Positions 7,650-16,241 of a DNA stretch of 36,590 bases are shown here, piece after piece. How positions within the stretch are numbered: the first letter of the stretch is position 1; the number at the start of each line of letters is the position of its first letter. Both the position numbers and the translations under genes were made by a program. The notes below the pieces were generated by a model, which searched no databases, was not told where the DNA came from, and saw only the letters and a program-made list of their open reading frames with translations. Source of the stretch: Bacteroidota bacterium (GTDB taxonomy: Bacteria > Bacteroidota > Ignavibacteria > Ignavibacteriales > Melioribacteraceae); NCBI GenBank assembly GCA_021801605.1, contig JAJYXU010000142.1, positions 1-36,590 on the forward strand, read 5' to 3'.

Positions 7650-9701
7650 ATGAAAACCTTCGGTAAAAATAGTGATATATTTCTGGCGTTCGGTTTAATC
7701 ATGATGCTCGGCTTAATGCTTATCCCGCTGCCGCCGACAATTCTTGATTTTCTGTTTGCACTAAATATCACTCTTTCGATTCTTATCTTAATTGTCTCTC
7801 TTTACATTCAATCGCCGCTGGATATTTCCGTCTTTCCGGGTTTGCTGTTAGTAACAACATTGTTTCGTCTCGGGTTGAATATCAGCTCAACACGGTTGGT
7901 TTTAATAGAGGGCTATGCGGGAAGAGTAATTGAATCGTTCGGATCATTTGTCGTTGGCGGAAATTATGTTGTTGGCTTCATCGTGTTTATTATACTTGTT
8001 GTTATTCAGTTCATTGTAATTGTAAAAGGATCCGGAAGAATTTCTGAAGTTGCAGCGCGCTTCACACTTGATGCTATGCCCGGAAAGCAGATGGCAATTG
8101 ATGCCGATTTGAATACCGGTTTAGTTACGGAAAGTGAAGCACGAAAAAGAAGAGAAAATATCAGTCGTGAAGCTGAATTCTACGGCGCAATGGATGGAGC
8201 CAGCAAATTTGTAAAAGGTGATGCTATAGCAGGATTGATAATAAACGCAGTTAATATTCTTGGCGGATTTATAATTGGTGTTGCTCAAAAAGGATTATCG
8301 TTCCAAGACGCACTCCAAACTTATACAATTCTTACAATCGGTGATGGACTGGTTTCACAAATTCCGGCATTGATTATTTCGACTGCGGCGGGACTTGTTG
8401 TAACGCGCAGTGCTGCGGGCACAGCATTGGATTTTCAAATGAAGACCCAGCTCTTCTCGAATCCCAGAGTACTTGGAATAGTAAGTGGTGCAATCTTTTT
8501 ATTTGCCTTGATTCCCGGAATGCCTGCTATTCCTTTTTTAATGGTAAGTATAATTTTGGGTACAACATCATATGTTACTAAGAAAAACAAAACTTCTCTT
8601 CCGGTAAATAATGCCGAAGAAGAAGTCTTAATTGCAGAACCGGCAGAAGAAAAAATTGAGCAGTATTTACAAGTTGATCCTATTGAAATTGAGATTGGAT
8701 ACGGACTGATAAGTCTTGTTGATGAAAAACAGGGCGGAAATTTATTCCAAAAAATTTCTTCGACAAGAAAATTAATTGCGCTTGAATATGGAGTTTTAAT
8801 TCCGCCGGTTAGAGTGCGCGACAATCTTCAGCTTGCACCGAATGAATATATAATAAAAATAAAAGGAAATATTATTTCCAGTTACGAGGTTTATCCGGAT
8901 CGGCTTCTCGCTATGAATCCCGGTAGCATAGAAGAAACTTTAAGCGGAATGCCTACAACAGATCCCGCATTTGGTCTGCAAAGTTTCTGGATAACAAAAG
9001 AAGAAAAAGAAAAATCGGAAATGCTCGGTTACACTGTTGTTGATTGTATCTCTGTTTTATCCACTCATCTTCAAGAAGTATTGAAGAAAAATTTTGATAA
9101 AATACTCTCACGCCAGGAAGTTAAACAGCTTCTCGAAAATATTAAGAAGGATTATTCTGCTGTTGTTGATGAAATAAATCCGGAAGTTTTAAATCTTGGA
9201 ACAATCCAAAAAATTTTGCAGAATCTATTGAAAGAAAATATCCCCATTAAAGATTTTGTGCAAATTCTTGAAGCATTAATTGATTACTCGAAGACAACCA
9301 AAAATGTTGATGTACTTACGGAATACGTGCGTCACACAATTGGCGGAACTATTGCAACGCTTTATAAAGATTCAAATGGAATTATACATGCCAGCGCTCT
9401 GAGCGAAAATTTAGAAGCCGCAATAACCAAGTCGCTGCAAGCTCAAAAGGATAGCATTGTTACATTGGGGTTAAATCCAATGGTTCTGCGGGAACTCAAT
9501 TTACAGATTCAAATGATGATTGAAAATTTTAACAAACTCGGTTACTTGCCAATCCTAATTACTTCGGCAACGATCCGTCCATATTTTTACCGCTTGGTAA
9601 GCAGCAGTTTTCCGGAATTGACGGTTTTATCGTATTCCGAATTACCGGCAAATATTGAATTGGAATTTTTAGGAAGGTTAGAGGTGCAAAATGCAAATTA
9701 A
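7650..9701 (+). CDS. flhA: Flagellar export protein FlhA
   Basis: 683 residues, the normal FlhA size. An N-terminal membrane part of about eight helices (residues 10-310) includes the FHIPEP-family signature region with GRISEVAARFTLDAMPGKQ and NISREAEFYGAMDGASKFVK. The C-terminal cytoplasmic domain (about 335-683) docks chaperone-substrate complexes. FlhA forms the nonameric ring of the export gate. It starts four bases after flhB and overlaps flhF by 11 bases. Confidence 0.97.
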   Translation: MKTFGKNSDIFLAFGLIMMLGLMLIPLPPTILDFLFALNITLSILILIVSLYIQSPLDISVFPGLLLVTTLFRLGLNISSTRLVLIEGYAGRVIESFGSFVVGGNYVVGFIVFIILVVIQFIVIVKGSGRISEVAARFTLDAMPGKQMAIDADLNTGLVTESEARKRRENISREAEFYGAMDGASKFVKGDAIAGLIINAVNILGGFIIGVAQKGLSFQDALQTYTILTIGDGLVSQIPALIISTAAGLVVTRSAAGTALDFQMKTQLFSNPRVLGIVSGAIFLFALIPGMPAIPFLMVSIILGTTSYVTKKNKTSLPVNNAEEEVLIAEPAEEKIEQYLQVDPIEIEIGYGLISLVDEKQGGNLFQKISSTRKLIALEYGVLIPPVRVRDNLQLAPNEYIIKIKGNIISSYEVYPDRLLAMNPGSIEETLSGMPTTDPAFGLQSFWITKEEKEKSEMLGYTVVDCISVLSTHLQEVLKKNFDKILSRQEVKQLLENIKKDYSAVVDEINPEVLNLGTIQKILQNLLKENIPIKDFVQILEALIDYSKTTKNVDVLTEYVRHTIGGTIATLYKDSNGIIHASALSENLEAAITKSLQAQKDSIVTLGLNPMVLRELNLQIQMMIENFNKLGYLPILITSATIRPYFYRLVSSSFPELTVLSYSELPANIELEFLGRLEVQNAN

Positions 9702-10809
9702 AAAATATATCGCTCCATCATTGAAAGAAGCTACACAACAGATGAAGCTTGAATTGGGAATAGATGCTATTATTCTTGGTACCCGTGTTCTTGAAGGTGA
9801 TAAACGATTCAATTTGAAAAAGATGTATGAACTTACCGCAGGTATTGACCAGCCTGCAAAATCAAACGTAGATAGTCACATTGAACAAAAAATCCCGCCG
9901 TCAGAAAGTTATAAATCGGAACTCGAAGCGCTGACAAAAAAAATTTACCAGAAGAACGAAGTTCCTCTTGATTCCGGGGAAAGAAAAAATAAAAATTACC
10001 GTGCGGCTTCATCTGTAAAAACATTTGAGAGAGAAATAACGGAGATTGCGGAAACATTGCAACTTCACGAGATTCAAAAAAATATCGTAGGTACATTAAT
10101 TAAACATTTATCAAATTCATCCGGATTTGTTGATGAATTGGGTTTAGAAAATTATCTTCTCTCAACAATGGCTTCAATGATTCCAACAACAAGTTTCAAG
10201 GTCAATAAAAAGAAGACACATAAAATAGCTCTGGTTGGTCCAACGGGTGTTGGAAAAACAACATGTATTGCAAAGCTGGCAGTCATTTCAAAAATAATAC
10301 ATAAGCTGAATGTAGGGCTTATTTCGATTGACACTTACCGGCTCGGCGCAATTGATCAACTGAGAATATTTTCTGAGATCAGCGATATAGAAATGGCTGT
10401 TGCTTATGAGCCTGAAGAAATTCCTAAACTCATCAAAAAGTTTAAGAACAAGGATTTAATTTTTATTGATACGGTTGGACGAAGCCAAAACAGTAAAAAA
10501 AACTTGGAAGCAATTAAAGCACATCTTGATGCAGCTCAAGTTGATGAAACAGTTCTTGTTGTAAGCGCAACAAGTTCTACGCGCACACTTAATGATGTTG
10601 CTGAGAAATTTAAGATTTTGAAATACAGCTCGGTTATCTTTTCGAAAGTTGACGAAGCAGTTTCTTACGGCAATATTATAAATTTAGCTGTAACTCAAAA
10701 TGTGCCGGTTATGTTTTTAACTAACGGTCAAGTTATTCCTGACGATATAGTTTCAGTAACCCCGGCATTTCTTGCAAATTTGGTTTACACAGGTAAGTTA
10801 TATAAATGA
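9691..10809 (+). CDS. flhF: Flagellar placement GTPase FlhF
   Basis: 372 residues. A basic N-terminal segment (KKYIAPSLKEATQQMKLELG, the FlhF B-domain pattern) precedes an SRP-type GTPase. P-loop GPTGVGKTT is at 183-191, DTYRLGAIDQLR follows, then DTVGRS and the FSKVDEA guanine-specificity region. FlhF positions the flagellum at the pole and, with FlhG, sets its number. The ATG lies inside the flhA end, preceded by an AGAGGTG ribosome binding site. Confidence 0.96.
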   Translation: MQIKKYIAPSLKEATQQMKLELGIDAIILGTRVLEGDKRFNLKKMYELTAGIDQPAKSNVDSHIEQKIPPSESYKSELEALTKKIYQKNEVPLDSGERKNKNYRAASSVKTFEREITEIAETLQLHEIQKNIVGTLIKHLSNSSGFVDELGLENYLLSTMASMIPTTSFKVNKKKTHKIALVGPTGVGKTTCIAKLAVISKIIHKLNVGLISIDTYRLGAIDQLRIFSEISDIEMAVAYEPEEIPKLIKKFKNKDLIFIDTVGRSQNSKKNLEAIKAHLDAAQVDETVLVVSATSSTRTLNDVAEKFKILKYSSVIFSKVDEAVSYGNIINLAVTQNVPVMFLTNGQVIPDDIVSVTPAFLANLVYTGKLYK

Positions 10810-11639
10810 ATGAGCAAGCATCACGGCTAATAGAGCTAAACAAACTTGCGGAATTTGGGAAGAGATATTCTGCTTCCAAAATTATTTCCGTTTGTTCGGG
10901 AAAGGGCGGTACAGGAAAGACTTTTTTCGCAGCAAATTTTGCTTATCAACTTTCCCGATTGAATAAAAAAGTTTTGCTCATTGATCTGGATCTTAATTTC
11001 TCAAATCTAAATATCCTCTTAAATCAAACAACTACTAAAACAATTTCCACTTTCTTTGCTCAGACGGAAACAATGGAAGAAATTGTTTCTAACTATTCCA
11101 ACAACCTTGATTTAATTTTTGGAGACTCAGGCAGAAGCGATTATCCAAGAGTGAGCAGAGAAATTTTAGATTACTTCTTTGTTATGCTTGGAAAGATTCA
11201 GGACAAATATGATTATATCATTTTAGATTCATCTGCCGGAGCAGATGATCTTGTTCTTCGCCAGCTTCTGAAGTCGGATTACAACTTAATTGTAACATCG
11301 CCAGAACCAACGGCATTGATGGATGCGTATGTAATTCTAAAACTTCTAATTGAAAACGAATCGAAAGCCGAAAGATTTGTAATCGTTAATAAGTGCAGCG
11401 ACACTAATGAAGGTGAAAACGCATTCATAAATCTTTCAACAGCAGTAAATCATTTTTTAAAAGAGCATCTAGAACTGCTTGGCATAATTAGTTATGATAG
11501 TGCGGCGCACAAATCAATTATCAACCAAGAACTACTTCTAAATTTTGATCCGCAGTCAATTGCCGCAGATGAAATTCTTCAGTTTGTAAAGCGATTCATC
11601 ACTATCACACAACTGGCTAATAATAACCAGCCCGGATAA
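10806..11639 (+). CDS. flhG: Flagellar number regulator FlhG (MinD/ParA-type ATPase)
   Basis: 277 residues. The deviant Walker A GKGGTGKT lies at 32-39, the LLIDLDLNFSNLNILL segment provides the D-x-D/N motif, and DSSAGADD corresponds to the Walker B/switch region. The N-terminus before the P-loop (about 30 residues, QASRLIELNKLAEFGK) resembles the FlhF-stimulating activation helix of FlhG/FleN. It regulates flagellar number by acting on FlhF and, in sigma-54 systems, on the master activator. It overlaps flhF by ATGA and is the last gene of operon 1. No clear terminator follows. Confidence 0.94.
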   Translation: MNEQASRLIELNKLAEFGKRYSASKIISVCSGKGGTGKTFFAANFAYQLSRLNKKVLLIDLDLNFSNLNILLNQTTTKTISTFFAQTETMEEIVSNYSNNLDLIFGDSGRSDYPRVSREILDYFFVMLGKIQDKYDYIILDSSAGADDLVLRQLLKSDYNLIVTSPEPTALMDAYVILKLLIENESKAERFVIVNKCSDTNEGENAFINLSTAVNHFLKEHLELLGIISYDSAAHKSIINQELLLNFDPQSIAADEILQFVKRFITITQLANNNQPG

Positions 11640-11711
11640 GCAAAGCTAATAATTCCCTCTTCAAATCAATCAAAAATGAATGTTTACAAAGCCCGAACCG
11701 AACATACGGCA

Positions 11712-11727
11712 TGGTATAGTGTTTGCA
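11712..11727 (+). promoter_or_regulatory. Sigma-54 (-24/-12) promoter for the fliA operon
   Basis: TGGTATA-N4-TTGCA has the invariant GG and GC exactly ten bases apart (11713-11714 and 11725-11726) and a perfect TTGCA -12 block; the -24 block departs from TGGCAC at two positions. It lies in the only substantial gap (112 bases) between flhG and the next gene. It predicts a start near 11738, about 14 bases before the ATG at 11752 with AAAAAAGGA between. This is the best sigma-54 match I found in the window. Confidence 0.65.
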
Positions 11728-11751
11728 ACTTTATAAACAAAAAAGGATGCT

Positions 11752-11988
11752 ATGAACAAGATAATTCTTCAGACCGGGTTGTTATTTTTTTTCTTTTCGG
11801 TGATCTATTTCACGCAACGGGGAATGTCTCTTGAGAAAATTCTGCTCAATTCATTTGTCATCTTTATCATACTTACTTCTATGCTCAGCATAATAGTAAT
11901 TGGAATAATAAAAGCAATTAATAGAAACTCGCTCAATAAATTAGGCGACTATTCAGAGAACTTAGCAGGAAAAACAAAAAATGAGTAA
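11752..11988 (+). CDS. Small two-helix membrane protein, unknown
   Basis: 78 residues preceded by a good ribosome binding site (AAAAAAGGATGCT). Two hydrophobic helices (about 3-21 and 30-54) are followed by a polar tail ending KLGDYSENLAGKTKNE. I recognise no family. It is the first gene behind the candidate sigma-54 promoter and overlaps fliA by eight bases, so it would be made together with FliA. A role in flagellar assembly or membrane tethering of a regulator is conceivable from position only. Confidence 0.75.
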   Translation: MNKIILQTGLLFFFFSVIYFTQRGMSLEKILLNSFVIFIILTSMLSIIVIGIIKAINRNSLNKLGDYSENLAGKTKNE

Positions 11989-12613
11989 TACAGCTCTTTG
12001 GACTTCGTACAAACAAAATCCATCAACGGATTTGAAGAAACAGATTGTGCTCAATTACGTAAATCTTGTTCACTACGTAATTCATAAAACCAATCTAATT
12101 CAGAACGGGATTTTAGACCGCCGCGATTTCTTTCAGTTTGGTATTGAAGGATTAAGCGAAGCTATAGACCGGTTTGATCCCGATTTTGGAACAAAGTTTG
12201 AAACGTATGCTATTCAGCGAATACGTGGAAAAATTTACGATGAGCTGCGCAAATACTCAGACAAATTTGAACATGCTGTTCAGGGTGATAGCTGTACAAG
12301 TTATTATTTATCCAGTATCTCTTTGAATCAAACCGTTAACGATGATGATGGAATGCAATATCAAGAGATGATTCCAAGCAGCGCAGAAAAACCCGATGCC
12401 ATTTTGGAAACGAAAGACTTAAAACAAAGACTGGTTGAGATAATAAAAGAACTCGGTGAAAGAGAAAGAACGATTTTGAGTCTGTATTACTACGAAGAGC
12501 TGAACTATAAAGAAATTGCCCAGGTTTTAAATATTACGGTTTCCCGCGTATCACAAATTCATTCTAAAATAATAGGTGCACTTAAACTTAAGCTGGCAGA
12601 GTACAATGCTTGA
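11981..12613 (+). CDS. fliA: Flagellar sigma-28 factor FliA
   Basis: 210 residues. Sigma region 2 is evident in RRDFFQFGIEGLSEAIDRFD and GTKFETYAIQRIRGKIYDEL (about 44-90). Region 4 shows ERERTILSLYYYEELNYKEI, then an HTH ending VSRVSQIHSKIIGALK. The 2-3-4 domain layout and short length fit the FliA/WhiG class. FliA directs late flagellar genes; a near-consensus target promoter is seen at 29137-29163. The anti-sigma factor FlgM is not recognisable in this window. Confidence 0.95.
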   Translation: MSNTALWTSYKQNPSTDLKKQIVLNYVNLVHYVIHKTNLIQNGILDRRDFFQFGIEGLSEAIDRFDPDFGTKFETYAIQRIRGKIYDELRKYSDKFEHAVQGDSCTSYYLSSISLNQTVNDDDGMQYQEMIPSSAEKPDAILETKDLKQRLVEIIKELGERERTILSLYYYEELNYKEIAQVLNITVSRVSQIHSKIIGALKLKLAEYNA

Positions 12614-13478
12614 TGTTAAACATCCCGAATTAAAAGAAAGCATAAGAAAGAAACTTTTGAATATAGGTACGCTTCCATCTGTACCGCAGATTATAACGGA
12701 AGTCTCTCAAATGTTGGATAGTGATAGAACAAGCGCGGCAGATCTTTGTAAAGTCATTTCTCAAGATCAGGGCATTGTTACAAAAATACTTGCCGTAGCA
12801 AATTCTCCGTTATATGGATTACCACGAAGAGTTTCTACAATCGAGTTTGCAGTAATTATAATCGGCTTCGAGCATATCAGAAATATTTTAGTTGCTCTTT
12901 CTCTTGTTGAAGCTTTTAAAGCCAAAAATACTCCGGACTGGAATCAGAATGCGTACTGGATTCACTCGTTGCTGACCGCTACGGCGGCAAAAAGAATTGC
13001 GGATGACCTTCACTATCCAAAATCCGGCGAAGTCTTTACTGCCGGTCTGTTGCACGATCTTGGTCTTGTTGTTCTTCAACGTTATTTGAATTCCGAATTC
13101 AAAAATATTTTGAATGTGATTGAGAGAGATCAGATCAGTCACTTTAGCGCCGAGGAAAATACTCTCGGTTTTACGCATCAGGATATAGGCGTTTTCTTAC
13201 TAGAGAGATGGAATTTTCCTCCCTATATCAGCGAAGCAATCCTTTATCATCACAAACCGTCTCTTGCCGAAAAAGGAAGAGTACTCGCTTCACTTATTCA
13301 TCTTGCAGATTATATGACTCAACGTTTGTCAATTGGCGCTTTCGATTGGGATAATAACTTTGAGCTTGATGAAAACATAATAGACATTCTCGGTTTCGGA
13401 AGTTTGCAATATTTAGAAGAATTTATTTTGGGTTATGAACCATTATTTAAAAGTCATCTTGAATCAATAAATCTATAG
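12606..13478 (+). CDS. HDOD domain protein (first of tandem pair)
   Basis: I chose ATG 12606, overlapping the fliA end by eight bases, over a far upstream TTG; the product is 290 residues. The HDOD domain is clear: LPSVPQIITEVSQML, ISQDQGIVTKILAVANSPLYGL and VSTIEFAVIIIGFEHIRNI, then HSLLTATAAKRIA and AGLLHDLGLVVLQRYL. HDOD proteins are non-enzymatic or weakly enzymatic relatives of HD phosphohydrolases that bind signalling partners. They are often linked to motility, c-di-GMP or two-component systems. No second domain is visible. Confidence 0.88.
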   Translation: MLDVKHPELKESIRKKLLNIGTLPSVPQIITEVSQMLDSDRTSAADLCKVISQDQGIVTKILAVANSPLYGLPRRVSTIEFAVIIIGFEHIRNILVALSLVEAFKAKNTPDWNQNAYWIHSLLTATAAKRIADDLHYPKSGEVFTAGLLHDLGLVVLQRYLNSEFKNILNVIERDQISHFSAEENTLGFTHQDIGVFLLERWNFPPYISEAILYHHKPSLAEKGRVLASLIHLADYMTQRLSIGAFDWDNNFELDENIIDILGFGSLQYLEEFILGYEPLFKSHLESINL

Positions 13479-13484
13479 GCGATT

Positions 13485-14366
13485 ATGGAAACATTAACAA
13501 CAGATTATTCGCAGAAGCGCGAAAGAACAGAATTGATCTTAAAAAAAGTGAATACATTAGCTCCTATACCGAAGCTGTTAACTGAGGTGTTGGAACTGTT
13601 GAACGATCAATATACAAGTCCGCACATTTTATCAAAAGCTATTTCCAAAGATCAAAGCGTGGTTCTTAAACTGCTGACAATTGCGAACTCTCCATTTTAC
13701 GGATTGACTAAAAGAGTCTCTTCGATTGAGTTTGCGATAATGATTTTGGGATACGATGAAATCAGAAATATTGTTTCCGCGCTCTCACTTATGGAATCAA
13801 TGAAAAATAAAAGCGATCAATATCTCGATCAGAAAAATTTCTGGATGCATTCATACATTACCGCCACAATCTCTAAAAAAATTGCAATGGATTTTGGATT
13901 AGAAAAAAGCGGCGAAGCGTTTCTTGCAGGACTGCTGCACGATCTCGGAATTTCGGTTGTCCATAGATTCATGCATTCCGACTTTGTAAATATTTGCGAT
14001 CTCGTTAGCAATGGTACTTCTTATCTTGATGCCGAAAAACAAATTTTAGGAATAGATCATCAGGTAGTGGGAGAGATACTCCTTAAGAATTGGAACATAC
14101 CGGAATTAATTTGCAATATTGTCAAGAATCATCATTCACCAAATTTATCTCAGGAAGCACCGGTATTAAGTTCTGTCGTTCATCTTGCAGATTATATGAC
14201 ACAAAAATTGCAAATGGGTGAATTGAAGTGGGACGGCAGTATTGAATTAAACGAGCACATATTTAACAATCTGCATTTCAAAGATTTGGCAGACCTAGGA
14301 AAATTTATCGAAAATTATCGTGAACCATTAGTTGGTCAACTTGAATCATTGAGGTACTTAATTTGA
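13485..14366 (+). CDS. HDOD domain protein (second of tandem pair)
   Basis: 293 residues, colinear with its neighbour over its whole length. Shared landmarks are ISKDQSVVLKLLTIANSPFYGL, VSSIEFAIMILGYDEIRNIVSALSL, AGLLHDLGISVVHRFM and HLADYMTQKLQMGELKWDGS. The pair is a tandem gene duplication that has since diverged. The HD dyad (LLHDLG) is kept in both. It starts six bases after the first copy and ends overlapping the kinase-like gene. The two may form a heterodimer; this is inferred, not shown. Confidence 0.88.
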   Translation: METLTTDYSQKRERTELILKKVNTLAPIPKLLTEVLELLNDQYTSPHILSKAISKDQSVVLKLLTIANSPFYGLTKRVSSIEFAIMILGYDEIRNIVSALSLMESMKNKSDQYLDQKNFWMHSYITATISKKIAMDFGLEKSGEAFLAGLLHDLGISVVHRFMHSDFVNICDLVSNGTSYLDAEKQILGIDHQVVGEILLKNWNIPELICNIVKNHHSPNLSQEAPVLSSVVHLADYMTQKLQMGELKWDGSIELNEHIFNNLHFKDLADLGKFIENYREPLVGQLESLRYLI

Positions 14367-15673
14367 GACTGATTAAAGAAAAAACTTCCGAATACGAATC
14401 GTTCCATAAGTCGCTTCAGTATTTCACCAAACAATCTGCGGCGCATGGAGATTTAAAACTTATAAGCTTCGAGAACCATAGAATTAATTCAAATCTCTTT
14501 GAGAAATATTCTTTCTTCGTTCAAAATGTATCCTCGTTTCAAAAAAGAATTCAGAGCATTGAAAGCGTTATAGAATTGAATTCAATTTTTCAGGAGTTTG
14601 TGAAAAGAATAATTTTTTCAAAAGAGGTGGAAATATTTCTATTTAACGATTCCCGTCGTAATCTAATTCCCTTAAACACTCCTGCAACGCAACCGCACAT
14701 CGCTGCCGTTAATAAAGCATATAAAGATGGAATTCTGGATTGGATTTTCGAAACAAAGAAAGCAACTATCATTCCCGATTTGAATTTGCTAACAATTAAT
14801 GGATCGAAGCTTAATCAAATTATCTTTCCAATTTATGATAGAAAAACAAATTATGGATTGCTCTCAATACTAACGCCGGTGACAAAAGTTCAGGATGATT
14901 CGCTCGAGAATCAATCTGTACAAATTCTACTCAGCATGATTATACCGATGATTATTAATCTAAGGCAGAAACAGTCAATCAACAAACTTTATCAGGAGCT
15001 TCAAGTATATCAATCGAAGATGAAAAATGATTTTGATACATACGCAATTGGTGAACTTGCACAAGGCATATTAGAAGAAATTGGCGAACCGCTTCAAGTT
15101 ATTCTTAGCTATACAAACGACATTGAAAACGAACAGACTGTTGATAACGAGGTTACAGATAAAATAAAACAACAAGTAAAAAAAATTAGCGACCTTTCCG
15201 AACGCCTTGTAAAGTTTTCCGGACTTAACAAACCGCAGCCGCAGAAAAGCCAGCCATGCGAAATAAACAAAGTTTTGCGCGAATTTATTAATGTAATAAA
15301 AACAACGCTCGATAATCTTGGGCTCGAATGCGAATTGGACCTGGAAGAAAATATGCCGCCTGTTCTAAGCGATCCAAAAGATATTAAACAAATGTTAACC
15401 AGCATTTTCTCGATAATTAAAAGTGATTCTAAAAAGGGCGGTGCAATAGTTATACAGACAAAATATATTAAAGAAAAAATTGTTCTTTCAGTATTTACAA
15501 CGGAACAACTGTTGGGACTTTCCAATCACGAAGAATACAATTCCAATATCACTGTAAAACTAATAAACGAACTGATGAAGAAGAATGAAGGCGTTGTTGA
15601 ATTCAACTCTTTGCCGCTTAAAGGAACTATCATCCATTTAATTTTCCCGATGAAAAGGAAATTAAATCTATGA
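14363..15673 (+). CDS. Kinase-like GAF protein lacking the phospho-acceptor His
   Basis: 436 residues from TTG 14363, supported by GAGGT seven bases upstream and by the overlap with the preceding stop. A GAF-like region spans about 55-200. It is followed by a DHp-like helix, GILEEIGEPLQVILSY at about 235-250, where the histidine kinase pattern G-I-A-H-E-I-x-x-P-L is recognisable but His is replaced by Glu238. The ATPase-like remainder (CEINKVLREFI... to the end) lacks a normal N-box and the D-x-G-x-G motif. It is therefore probably a pseudokinase used for scaffolding or sensing. No membrane helix is seen. Confidence 0.8.
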   Translation: MRLIKEKTSEYESFHKSLQYFTKQSAAHGDLKLISFENHRINSNLFEKYSFFVQNVSSFQKRIQSIESVIELNSIFQEFVKRIIFSKEVEIFLFNDSRRNLIPLNTPATQPHIAAVNKAYKDGILDWIFETKKATIIPDLNLLTINGSKLNQIIFPIYDRKTNYGLLSILTPVTKVQDDSLENQSVQILLSMIIPMIINLRQKQSINKLYQELQVYQSKMKNDFDTYAIGELAQGILEEIGEPLQVILSYTNDIENEQTVDNEVTDKIKQQVKKISDLSERLVKFSGLNKPQPQKSQPCEINKVLREFINVIKTTLDNLGLECELDLEENMPPVLSDPKDIKQMLTSIFSIIKSDSKKGGAIVIQTKYIKEKIVLSVFTTEQLLGLSNHEEYNSNITVKLINELMKKNEGVVEFNSLPLKGTIIHLIFPMKRKLNL

Positions 15674-16230
15674 AATCCCTATTCCTTTTTGTTTTGATTT
15701 CCACTTCGTTATTGATTGCTCAAACGAACTCTGTTGATTCAAGCTCGGCAGTATCGTTACAAGACAGCGTTTGTATAAGTGATTTAGTTCAGCAGCAGAT
15801 AAAAAATGCAATAGAAAAACAATCAGTACAAACTACGACCGATATTAACGTTACAGCGCAAGCAGAAATAAATCAGCCGGTGAACAAAGAAATTCCCGGT
15901 TTCTTTTCTTCACTGCCTCTGCATATAAAAATATTTTTTGCGCTGTCAATTGTAATCCTTCTTGCCATCTCGTTCAGGAGAACAATATTAGCTTTTAAGA
16001 AAAGAGCTTCACAGACCTTAAAAAATAAAATTACAATGCTGCGCGAAGAAAAAGTTGTGGTAAAAACAAATCCTAAACTTGAAGACGCACGCAAAAAGCT
16101 GAGAAATAGTAAATCTATCTTTGATGCATCTGAAAAACACATATCCAAAGCAGCAAAAGAATTAAACATCGCTAAAGGTGAACTGCTGTTAGCATCGCGG
16201 TTAAAGCTATTTGAAATTGGAAAAATGTAA
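15670..16230 (+). CDS. Unknown membrane protein in the flagellar operon
   Basis: 186 residues. An N-terminal signal peptide-like segment (MKSLFLFVLISTSLLIA) is followed by a Ser/Thr/Gln-rich linker. A transmembrane helix at about 80-100 (IKIFFALSIVILLAISF) comes next, then a Lys-rich cytoplasmic tail likely to form a helix or coiled coil (KLEDARKKLRNSKSIFDASEK...). I recognise no family. The start overlaps the kinase-like gene by ATGA, and flgF follows 11 bases later. The predicted topology is a periplasmic linker and cytoplasmic tail, suggesting an adaptor; this is inference. Confidence 0.75.
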   Translation: MKSLFLFVLISTSLLIAQTNSVDSSSAVSLQDSVCISDLVQQQIKNAIEKQSVQTTTDINVTAQAEINQPVNKEIPGFFSSLPLHIKIFFALSIVILLAISFRRTILAFKKRASQTLKNKITMLREEKVVVKTNPKLEDARKKLRNSKSIFDASEKHISKAAKELNIAKGELLLASRLKLFEIGKM

Positions 16231-16241
16231 GAGAGGATGAA

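Noticed and set aside
12576-12605. Longer start for the first HDOD protein (TTG 12576)
   Set aside because: The extra ten residues have no family support, and the ATG at 12606 gives the normal N-terminus.
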